Shown here one piece after another: positions 1 through 6,860 of a stretch of 8,223 bases of DNA. Made by a program: the position numbers and the translations under genes. The notes under the pieces were generated by a model, which saw only the letters and a program-made list of their open reading frames with translations, was not told where the DNA came from and did not search any database. The first letter of the stretch is position 1. Every line of letters starts with the position of its first letter. The stretch comes from Propionibacteriaceae bacterium (lineage in GTDB: Bacteria; Actinomycetota; Actinomycetes; Propionibacteriales; Propionibacteriaceae). The stretch lies in contig JAUMYR010000120.1 in assembly GCA_030528545.1 (NCBI GenBank), positions 1-8,223 of the forward strand, in the 5' to 3' direction.

Positions 1-1858
1 GACGGCCCGGCATCTCACGGGCGATATCGGTGTAGATCTGGGCCTGCTCCTCCTCACTCGGCGCGGTATTGCGGCCGAGGAACAAGAACTCCGAACGCAG
101 CAGGCCGACGCCCTCGGCGCCCTTGCCAGCGGCGTCCCGGGCATCGGACAGGCCTCCGATATTGGCGACCACATCGACTTCGTGGCCGTCGGTGGTGCGG
201 GCAGGTTCGTGGGCATGGGCCTGTTCCTGCTGTTTGCGCTCGGCGATGCGCACCTGGCGGGCGCGGATATCGGCGACTTCGTCTTCGGTTACGCCCATGC
301 GCAGCGTTCCGCGGGTGCCATCCAGGATGACCCGGGTGCCCTCGGCGATGTTCAGGGCGCGAGCCTCAATGCCAGCGACGGCTGGGATGTCGAGTGAACG
401 GGCGAGGATCGCGACGTGACTGGAGGCGCCACCGTTGGTGGTCGCGAAACCGGCGACCTTGTTGCGATCGAGCTGGGCGGTGTCGGAGGGGGTGAGATCC
501 TCGGCGATCAGGATGGTGCCCTCGGCGAGTTCCTGCTGCTCGGAACGCTGTCCGGTCAGCTCTTCCAGCACCCGCATACCGACATCGCGGACGTCGGCCG
601 CGCGTCCGGCCAGCACCTCATTGGCGAGGCCAGCGAGCTGATCGGCGAACGTGTTGTAGGCCTTCTGCCAGGCGAAGGCGGCGGACTTGCCCTTGTCGAT
701 GGCCGAGGTGGCCAGATCAAGCAGGTCAGGGTCGGCTAGCAGCTCTTGGTGGGCGGCGAAGATCGCGGCCTTGTCGGCGTCGGCATCGGCCTCCAGCTTG
801 CTCTGGAGAGCCTGAAGGTCCACCAGCGAACGGTCGATGGCGCTGTTGAGCTTACGCAGTTCTTTGTGCTTGTCGGGAGCGTCCTCGACGACGGTGATCT
901 CGTTGCGGCGAATCTGGACGATCTGACCGATGCCCAGGCCGGGGGACGCGGAGACACCGATGAGCAGGTTCGGATCGCCGCTGCGCGGGGCAGCGGCCTC
1001 AAGGGTGGGTTCTGGGGCTGCGGCCGGTGCGGCTTCGGGTTCGTCGCTGTGATCCTCGGCGCTGTGCCGGGGCAGCGGGGTGACCTCTTCGCCGAGACCG
1101 TCCAGGATCGCTTCCTCCAGCGCGGCGACCGCATCCGCCGCGTCTGACCCGTGGGCGATGAGCTGGACCTTGTCACCGCGGAGCACGGCCATGCCCAGGA
1201 TCGCGATGACCGATTTCGCGTTCGCCTGATCGTCGCCGCGCTTCAGCATGATCTTGCTGTCGTACTTCTTGGCGAGGTTGACCAGCGTCGCGGTCGGCCG
1301 GGCGTGGAGACCAGTGGGATTGGGGATCAGGATCGCGTTGGAGATCGCACTGCGGCCCCCCTCAGCCTCGGCTTCGGCCTCGGCGGCTTTCATGCTCAGG
1401 GTGGCGAGGGTATCGGTGCCAGCGGTCACGAAGCCAGAGGCCGGTTCGAACGCATCGAGCTGGTCGGAGTTCGAGATCACGATCTGAGTGAGCAGGCTCT
1501 TTGCTTTGGTGGCGACCTCGTCTAGGTCGAAGCTAATGAGCGGATCGCCAGCCTTGACCCGTTGTCCGACGCTGACTTGTGAGGTGAATCCGTCTCCTTC
1601 CATCGACACGGTGTCGAGGCCGATGTGCATGAGCACCTCAGCTCCGTTGTCGTGGCGGATGGTCACCGCGTGTTTGGTCGCGTGGACGAGGGCCACCTCG
1701 CCATCGCAGGGGGAGACGAGCTGGTTGCTGACCGGGTCGATTGAGACGCCTTCGCCAACCATCTTCCGAGCGAAGACCGGATCCGGGACAGTTTCAATGG
1801 GTATCACGACACCGCTGAGCGGTGCTACGAGGGTGACTGAGGCTGCTTGCGCGTTCAC
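1..1858 (-). CDS. Multidomain PTS phosphotransferase, EIIA(Glc)-HPr-enzyme I fusion (3' end outside window)
   Basis: This protein carries phosphate from PEP through three fused PTS modules to a membrane sugar permease (EIIBC) not seen here. It acts in the cytoplasm. Reading the minus strand from GTG at 1858 gives 619 stop-free residues that run off the window. Residues about 8-155 are an EIIA(Glc) domain, with the histidine pair His63 (TKHAV) and His78 (LMHIGLDTV) spaced 15 apart as in E. coli Crr; His78 is the expected phosphorylation site. An Ala/Glu linker (158-167) leads to HPr (about 172-258), with NPTGLHARPT carrying His185 and a KS pair (Ser216) at the Ser46-like site. An acidic, Ala/Pro-rich linker (265-292) leads to enzyme I: ISP-like N-terminal domain from about 299, active His481 in GGASSHVAILARS, and GLLRSEFLF (585-593) at the start of the PEP-binding barrel. 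About 200 further residues, including the barrel's catalytic cysteine, should lie outside. GTG is chosen because AAAGGAG lies 5 nt upstream. The sugar specificity cannot be told from this. Confidence 0.93.
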   Translation of the reverse strand, partial: MNAQAASVTLVAPLSGVVIPIETVPDPVFARKMVGEGVSIDPVSNQLVSPCDGEVALVHATKHAVTIRHDNGAEVLMHIGLDTVSMEGDGFTSQVSVGQRVKAGDPLISFDLDEVATKAKSLLTQIVISNSDQLDAFEPASGFVTAGTDTLATLSMKAAEAEAEAEGGRSAISNAILIPNPTGLHARPTATLVNLAKKYDSKIMLKRGDDQANAKSVIAILGMAVLRGDKVQLIAHGSDAADAVAALEEAILDGLGEEVTPLPRHSAEDHSDEPEAAPAAAPEPTLEAAAPRSGDPNLLIGVSASPGLGIGQIVQIRRNEITVVEDAPDKHKELRKLNSAIDRSLVDLQALQSKLEADADADKAAIFAAHQELLADPDLLDLATSAIDKGKSAAFAWQKAYNTFADQLAGLANEVLAGRAADVRDVGMRVLEELTGQRSEQQELAEGTILIAEDLTPSDTAQLDRNKVAGFATTNGGASSHVAILARSLDIPAVAGIEARALNIAEGTRVILDGTRGTLRMGVTEDEVADIRARQVRIAERKQQEQAHAHEPARTTDGHEVDVVANIGGLSDARDAAGKGAEGVGLLRSEFLFLGRNTAPSEEEQAQIYTDIAREMPGR

Positions 1859-1863
1859 CTACG

Positions 1864-1870
1864 CTCCTTT
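1864..1870 (-). promoter_or_regulatory. Ribosome binding site of the PTS fusion gene
   Basis: On the minus strand AAAGGAG lies 5 nt before the GTG at 1858-1856. This is a near-consensus Shine-Dalgarno sequence at normal spacing, and it fixes a GTG start that an ATG-only search would miss. The EIIA domain homology begins about eight residues after this start. Confidence 0.75.
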
Positions 1871-1876
1871 GTCTTC

Positions 1877-1901
1877 GGGACCTCTCTGGCCGAATGGTCC
1901 C
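1877..1901 (-). repeat. Inverted repeat in the PTS gene leader
   Basis: GGGACC (1877-1882) and GGTCCC (1896-1901) are perfect inverted complements separated by 13 nt. They lie just upstream of the ribosome binding site, so they could form a short hairpin in the 5' leader. The right arm overlaps the separate dyad at 1892-1905, so the two structures would compete if formed in RNA. Six base pairs with a 13-nt loop can arise by chance in GC-rich DNA. Confidence 0.3.
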
Positions 1902-1905
1902 ATTC
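1892..1905. promoter_or_regulatory. Perfect 6-2-6 dyad, candidate operator of the PTS fusion gene
   Basis: GAATGG-TC-CCATTC is a perfect inverted repeat with a 2-bp centre, 34-47 bp upstream of the PTS start codon. A candidate -10 on the minus strand (TAGAGT, 1919-1914) lies immediately upstream, which would put this dyad at about the transcription start. That is a typical place for a repressor or anti-repressor site of a sugar-responsive regulator. I do not recognise the motif as belonging to a named regulator. The position relative to a promoter is inferred. Confidence 0.4.
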
Positions 1906-2056
1906 CTGCTGCGACTCTAGCGCCGGAGCAGGGCTACGGAGCACGAATCGACTGACAATTGCTGGGGGCTCTGGAGCCTGGCGTCAGGCGTCGCAGGGGC
2001 GCCCATGCTGAGGCACACCTTACGGCCTTCGATGCGGGCGCCTAGCGGCGGGGTAG

Positions 2057-3796
<1,740 letters not shown>

Positions 3797-3803
3797 GACA
3801 CCC

Positions 3804-4910
3804 ATGTACGACATCAGCCGCTCCAAACGCGCCCACCGGGCCTACAGTTTCGACGACATCGCGATCGCCCCGAGCCGCCGGACCCGGGGTGGGGAACAGG
3901 TCAACCTGTCGTGGAAGATCGACGCGGTGAGCTTCGACTTCCCGATCCTGGCCGCGCCGATGGATTCGGTGATGTCACCGACCACCGCGATTGAGGTCGG
4001 CGAACTGGGTGGGTTGGGTGTGCTCAACCTGGAGGGGCTGTGGACGCGCTACGAAGACCCGCTTCCTCTGTTTGAGGAACTGGCCGAGATCACCGACCCG
4101 CTGCTGGCGACTAGGCGGATGCAGCAGATCTACGCCGAGGCGATCAAGCCCGAGCTGATCGCGGCGCGGCTGGCCGAGATCCGGGCGGCTGGGGTTCCGG
4201 TCGCGGGTGCGCTGAGCCCGCAGAACACCCAGGAGTTCGCCTCGGTGGTGGAGTCCTCAGGCCTGGACTTCTTCGTCATCCGTGGCACCGCGGTCTCGGC
4301 CGAACACGTCTCGGACGAGGCCAAGCCGCTCAACCTCAAGGAGTTCATCTACGAGATGGACGTCCCGGTGATCGTCGGTGGCTGTGCCACCTACCAGACC
4401 GCCCTGCACCTGATGCGGGCCGGGGCGGCGGGCGTCCTGGTCGGTTTCGGTGGGGGAGCCTCCCGCACCACCCGCAACGTGCTGGGCATGGAGGTGCCCA
4501 TGGCTTCGGCGGTCGCCGATGTGGCCGAGGCCCGGCGGGACTACCTGGACGAGTCGGGCGGGCGCTACGTGCATGTCATCGCCGACGGTTCGGTGGGACG
4601 CTCCGGAGACATCGTCAAGGCCATCGCCTGCGGTGCGGACGCGGTCATGGTCGGTTCCCCGCTGGCCCGGGCGACCGAGGCCCCGGGCCGGGGCTGGCAC
4701 TGGGGATCGGAAGCCTGGCACGGCGAACTGCCGCGGGGAGAGCGAATCCGTTTCGACCAGGTCGGCACCCTCGCCGAGGTGCTGGTCGGCCCGTCACCGC
4801 TCGCCGACGGCACCATGAACCTGGTCGGAGCACTGCGCAAGGCCATGGCGATGTCGGGCTACACCGAGGTCAAGGAGTTCCAGCGGATCGAGCTGCTGAT
4901 CCGCGGCTGA
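3804..4910 (+). CDS. guaB3: GuaB3 family IMP dehydrogenase-related protein
   Basis: This 368-residue protein belongs to the GuaB3 family, an IMPDH/GMP-reductase-like TIM barrel without CBS domains that is usually encoded just after guaB in actinobacteria. Visible family features are YSFDDIAIAPSRRT (about 14-27), FPILAAPMDSVMSP (about 46-59) in place of the GuaB substrate segment, GGCATY (192-197), DGSVGRSGDI (261-270) and a C-terminal KEFQRIELLI. The loop that carries the catalytic cysteine in IMPDH reads GFGGGASRTTR (214-224) here. Aligned with GPGSICTTR of the neighbouring GuaB, Arg221 replaces the cysteine. As I recall, actinobacterial GuaB3 proteins generally lack this cysteine, while cyanobacterial GuaB3 has been reported as a working IMPDH, so its activity here is uncertain. 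A regulatory or GuaB-partner role is possible. ATG 3804 is chosen because AGGA lies 5 nt upstream and the homology starts there. Confidence 0.93.
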   Translation: MYDISRSKRAHRAYSFDDIAIAPSRRTRGGEQVNLSWKIDAVSFDFPILAAPMDSVMSPTTAIEVGELGGLGVLNLEGLWTRYEDPLPLFEELAEITDPLLATRRMQQIYAEAIKPELIAARLAEIRAAGVPVAGALSPQNTQEFASVVESSGLDFFVIRGTAVSAEHVSDEAKPLNLKEFIYEMDVPVIVGGCATYQTALHLMRAGAAGVLVGFGGGASRTTRNVLGMEVPMASAVADVAEARRDYLDESGGRYVHVIADGSVGRSGDIVKAIACGADAVMVGSPLARATEAPGRGWHWGSEAWHGELPRGERIRFDQVGTLAEVLVGPSPLADGTMNLVGALRKAMAMSGYTEVKEFQRIELLIRG

Positions 4911-5038
4911 CCGGGGCGCTGCGTCCCGCGTCCTCGCCTAAACCTCGGCGGGCCACCCGCTGACCCTGGCTGCCGTCGCCCACACCAGGGGTGATCCACA
5001 CCTAGACCGGTCAATTCACCCGAAGGACCCGACCGGCT

Positions 5039-5052
5039 GGGCTACCAAGCCC
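5039..5052 (+). terminator. Possible weak terminator after guaB-guaB3
   Basis: GGGCT-acca-AGCCC forms a compact 5-bp hairpin with a 4-nt loop, about 130 nt after the guaB3 stop. It is followed by a C/G stretch and then TTCTT rather than a proper U-tract, so intrinsic termination would be weak. Nothing stronger is visible closer to the gene. Its last base is the first base of the gapped motif at 5052. Confidence 0.22.
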
Positions 5053-5074
5053 CCCAGGGTTCTTGAGCCTGGGA
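5052..5074 (+). repeat. Gapped motif CCCCAG-N9-GCCTGGGA, copy 2 (upstream of ndh)
   Basis: CCCCAG (5052-5057), nine bases, then GCCTGGGA (5067-5074): the same 14 fixed bases and the same gap as at 2154-2176, in the same orientation. Here it lies about 250 bp before the ndh ATG and about 140 bp after the guaB3 stop. CCCAGG (5053-5058) and CCTGGG (5068-5073) can pair as 6 bp around a 9-nt loop. Confidence 0.4.
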
Positions 5075-5157
5075 AGACCCGCCTCGTGGTGGGACCGTGC
5101 CGCCGCGGAGAAGATCATGGCGTGCGGCGGGCAGCTTTCTTCGAGGCCGAGGCGACG

Positions 5158-5208
5158 GCGCAGAACCGGGTTGCTAGGCGGTAGGAATGTCCTAGCCGTG
5201 GGTTCCGC
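5158..5208. repeat. Long imperfect inverted repeat upstream of ndh
   Basis: Three nested arms pair in order: GCG (5158-5160) with CGC (5206-5208), GAACC (5163-5167) with GGTTC (5201-5205), and GCTAGG (5173-5178) with CCTAGC (5191-5196). This gives 14 pairs interrupted by a 2-nt bulge and a 5x4 internal loop. The apical 12 nt contain part of a second small dyad, TAGGA-atg-TCCTA (5182-5194), that competes with the inner stem. It lies 114-164 bp before the ndh start and could be an RNA structure or a protein-binding site. Which of these it is cannot be told from one sequence. Confidence 0.35.
5182..5194. promoter_or_regulatory. Dyad TAGGA-N3-TCCTA, candidate operator site A of ndh
   Basis: TAGGA (5182-5186), ATG, TCCTA (5190-5194) is a perfect 5-3-5 inverted repeat. 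Its core GGAATGTCC (5184-5192) is the exact reverse complement of GGACATTCC at 5252-5260. The two centres (5188 and 5256) are 68 bp apart. Paired palindromic sites upstream of a respiratory gene suggest regulator binding, but the motif is not one I can assign. Confidence 0.3.
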
Positions 5209-5250
5209 GTTGAGAAGGCCGGAGCGAGTGTCGGCTTCCGGGTGATCTTG

Positions 5251-5261
5251 GGGACATTCCC
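5251..5261. promoter_or_regulatory. Dyad GGGA-N3-TCCC, candidate operator site B of ndh
   Basis: GGGA (5251-5254), CAT, TCCC (5258-5261). It shares the GGA-N3-TCC core with site A, in the opposite orientation, and lies about 61 bp before the ndh ATG. Its right end overlaps the weak -35 candidate TTCCCT (5257-5262). Bound protein could therefore affect ndh transcription, if that promoter is real. Confidence 0.28.
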
Positions 5262-5321
5262 TGAGACCTGGAGCCGATTTACAGACTTGGTGTCACCCGG
5301 GACCTGCGGTGAAGATGAGGC

Positions 5322-6668
5322 ATGGCAAAACACCGGGTAGTCATCATTGGGTCGGGATTCGGCGGGCTGTTCGCGGCCAAGGCGCTGCGGCGGGCCGACG
5401 TGGAGGTGACCATCATCGCTCGCACCACCCACCACCTGTTCCAGCCCCTGCTCTACCAGGTCGCGACCGGCATCCTGAGCGAGGGCGAGATCGCCCCCGC
5501 CACCCGGGAGATCCTGCAGCACCACCGCAACGCCACCGTCTTGCTAGGGCTCGTCGAAAGCATTGACGTCGCGGCCAGGCAGGTGCACTGGCGATTCCAC
5601 GGCCACGAACACATCACCGGTTATGACACCCTCATCGTCGCCGCCGGGGCCGGGCAATCCTATTTCGGCAAGGACGAGTTCGCCCGCTACGCGCCCGGCA
5701 TGAAGACCATCGACGACGCCCTGGAACTGCGGGCCCGCATCTTCGGCGCCTTCGAGCTCGCCGAGGCCGCCCCACCCGGAGCAGACGTCTCCCGGCTGCT
5801 CACCTTCGCCGTGGTCGGTGCCGGACCGACAGGGGTCGAGATGGCCGGGCAGATCCAGGAACTCGCCGCCACCACCCTGGCCGACGAGTTCCGCCGGATC
5901 GACCCGAAACAGACCCGGGTCGTGCTGATCGAAGGCGGGTCGCAGGTGCTGCCCAGCTTCGGGGAGAACCTCGGCGGCAAGGCCCAGCGGTCCCTGGAGA
6001 AGCGAGGCGTCGAAGTGTGGCTGAACACCATGGTCACCGACGTCGACTCCCGTGGGATCACCGTCAAACGAGCCGACGGCAGCACCGAACGGCTGGAGAC
6101 TGTCTGCAAGGTGTGGGCCGCCGGGGTCCAGGCCAACCCGCTCGGGCAACACCTCGCTGACCAGACCGGAGCCGAGACTGATCGGGCCGGGCGGGTCATC
6201 GTCCAGCCCGACCTGACTCTGCCGGGACACCCCGAGATCTTCGTCGTCGGCGACCTCATGGCTGTCGATGGGGTTCCCGGCGTGGCCCAGGGCGCCATCC
6301 AGTCGGCCCGGCACGCCGCGTCCATCATCGCCGCCCGCCTGGGCGGGGACCACGAGGTGAAACCCTTCAGCTACACCGACAAGGGCTCCATGGCCACCAT
6401 CTCGCGCTTCTCCGCGGTGGTGAGCGTCGGCAAGATCCAGTTCTCCGGTTTCCTAGCCTGGGCCGCCTGGCTCGTGCTGCACCTGCTCTACATCGCCGGG
6501 TTCAAGCAGCGGGTCACCACGCTGATGCACTGGTTCATCAGCTTCCTCACCCGCGGACGGGCCGAGAGAGTCACCACCAACCAGCAGATGGTCGGACGCC
6601 TCGCCCTCCAGGAACTCGGGGAACGCAGCAGCGGGCGGCTGATGAGCGGAGAAAGCCCCACCACCTAG
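5322..6668 (+). CDS. ndh: Type II NADH:quinone oxidoreductase (NDH-2)
   Basis: NDH-2 oxidises NADH and reduces membrane quinone without pumping protons, on the cytoplasmic face of the membrane. The 448-residue protein has the FAD-binding Rossmann motif GSGFGG (10-15), the conserved HHLFQPLLYQVATG (37-50), the NADH-binding Rossmann motif GAGPTGVEMAG (166-176), the FAD-contacting VVGDLMAV (308-315) and the quinone-site AQGAIQ (322-327). The C-terminus (about 374-410) is hydrophobic and aromatic, with FLAWAAWLVLHLLYIAGF then a second helix ending LMHWFISFLTR, as expected for the membrane-anchoring helices. The start is constrained by an in-frame TGA at 5316-5318. The only Shine-Dalgarno-like sequence, GAGG (5317-5320), is 1 nt from the ATG, so initiation is weak or leaderless. 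It appears monocistronic and is convergent with the downstream transporter gene. No essential residue is missing. Confidence 0.95.
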   Translation: MAKHRVVIIGSGFGGLFAAKALRRADVEVTIIARTTHHLFQPLLYQVATGILSEGEIAPATREILQHHRNATVLLGLVESIDVAARQVHWRFHGHEHITGYDTLIVAAGAGQSYFGKDEFARYAPGMKTIDDALELRARIFGAFELAEAAPPGADVSRLLTFAVVGAGPTGVEMAGQIQELAATTLADEFRRIDPKQTRVVLIEGGSQVLPSFGENLGGKAQRSLEKRGVEVWLNTMVTDVDSRGITVKRADGSTERLETVCKVWAAGVQANPLGQHLADQTGAETDRAGRVIVQPDLTLPGHPEIFVVGDLMAVDGVPGVAQGAIQSARHAASIIAARLGGDHEVKPFSYTDKGSMATISRFSAVVSVGKIQFSGFLAWAAWLVLHLLYIAGFKQRVTTLMHWFISFLTRGRAERVTTNQQMVGRLALQELGERSSGRLMSGESPTT

Positions 6669-6703
6669 GAGACGGTGCCCCCGGTTCAGCGCGCAGATAC
6701 CAA

Positions 6704-6759
6704 CCTGGCGGGGCCGTGGCGGCCACGGGACGCGGCATCGCCTACCGGTGGCCGCCAGG
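6704..6759 (+). terminator. Hairpin region after ndh, candidate terminator
   Basis: CCTGGCGG (6704-6711) pairs with CCGCCAGG (6752-6759), enclosing a tight hairpin, CCGTGG-cgg-CCACGG (6714-6728). An alternative 10-bp stem pairs TGGCGGCCAC (6717-6726) with GTGGCCGCCA (6748-6757); the two folds exclude each other. The structure begins 35 nt after the ndh stop. It has no U-tract, which is common for actinobacterial termination hairpins, so termination is inferred from position and stability. Confidence 0.45.
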
Positions 6760-6810
6760 GGTGGTGAGGCGCAAAGATCACCGGGAATCCTGATGCCGGG
6801 ACGCCAAGGA

Positions 6811-6852
6811 ACCGTCTTGGGCGCTCACCGATGGGTGCCCGCCCAAGACGGT
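6811..6852 (-). terminator. Strong terminator hairpin after the sugar transporter gene
   Basis: ACCGTCTTGGGCG (6811-6823) and CGCCCAAGACGGT (6840-6852) form a perfect 13-bp stem. Inside, after a 2x2 internal loop, CACC (6826-6829) pairs with GGTG (6834-6837) around a GATG loop. The hairpin starts 8 nt after the transporter stop codon on the minus strand. The minus-strand tail reads TTCCTTGG, only mildly U-rich. The plus-strand tail has no U-tract, so it fits the transporter gene best, though it could also stop readthrough from ndh. Confidence 0.75.
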
Positions 6853-6860
6853 CGCGGCGA

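Larger units (their letters stand above)
4911..5321. other. Intergenic region between guaB3 and ndh, rich in inverted repeats
   Basis: These 411 nt have no convincing gene. A 60-codon frame from a TTG (5063-5245) is Arg/Gly-rich, has no ribosome binding site and resembles no family I know. Structure seen: CCGGTC (5007-5012) with GACCGG (5031-5036), 18 nt apart; a short hairpin at 5039-5052; the gapped motif at 5052-5074; a long imperfect inverted repeat at 5158-5208; and a pair of GGA-N3-TCC sites. A weak possible ndh promoter is TTCCCT (5257-5262), 17 nt, TACAGA (5280-5285). The length leaves room for a small RNA or a long structured ndh leader. Confidence 0.55.

Noticed and set aside
69..1955. 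Several plus-strand open frames across the first 1.9 kb
   Set aside because: They are antisense to the PTS fusion gene, whose minus-strand frame is continuous for 619 codons with three correctly spaced active-site histidines.
5007..5036. CCGGTC/GACCGG inverted repeat as a guaB3 terminator
   Set aside because: Six pairs around an 18-nt loop, without a U-tract, would be unstable as a terminator.
5063..5245. 60-codon open frame from a TTG between guaB3 and ndh
   Set aside because: It has a rare start with no ribosome binding site, an Arg/Gly-rich product and no family resemblance; it also spans inverted repeats that better explain the region.
5115..5525. Minus-strand open frame overlapping the ndh 5' end (136 codons)
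   Set aside because: Half of it is antisense to the conserved FAD-binding region of ndh, and the rest crosses the repeat-rich intergenic DNA without any motif.
5544..6353. Minus-strand open frames opposite ndh (269 and 213 codons)
   Set aside because: These are composition-driven shadows of the ndh reading frame; they show no recognisable motif.
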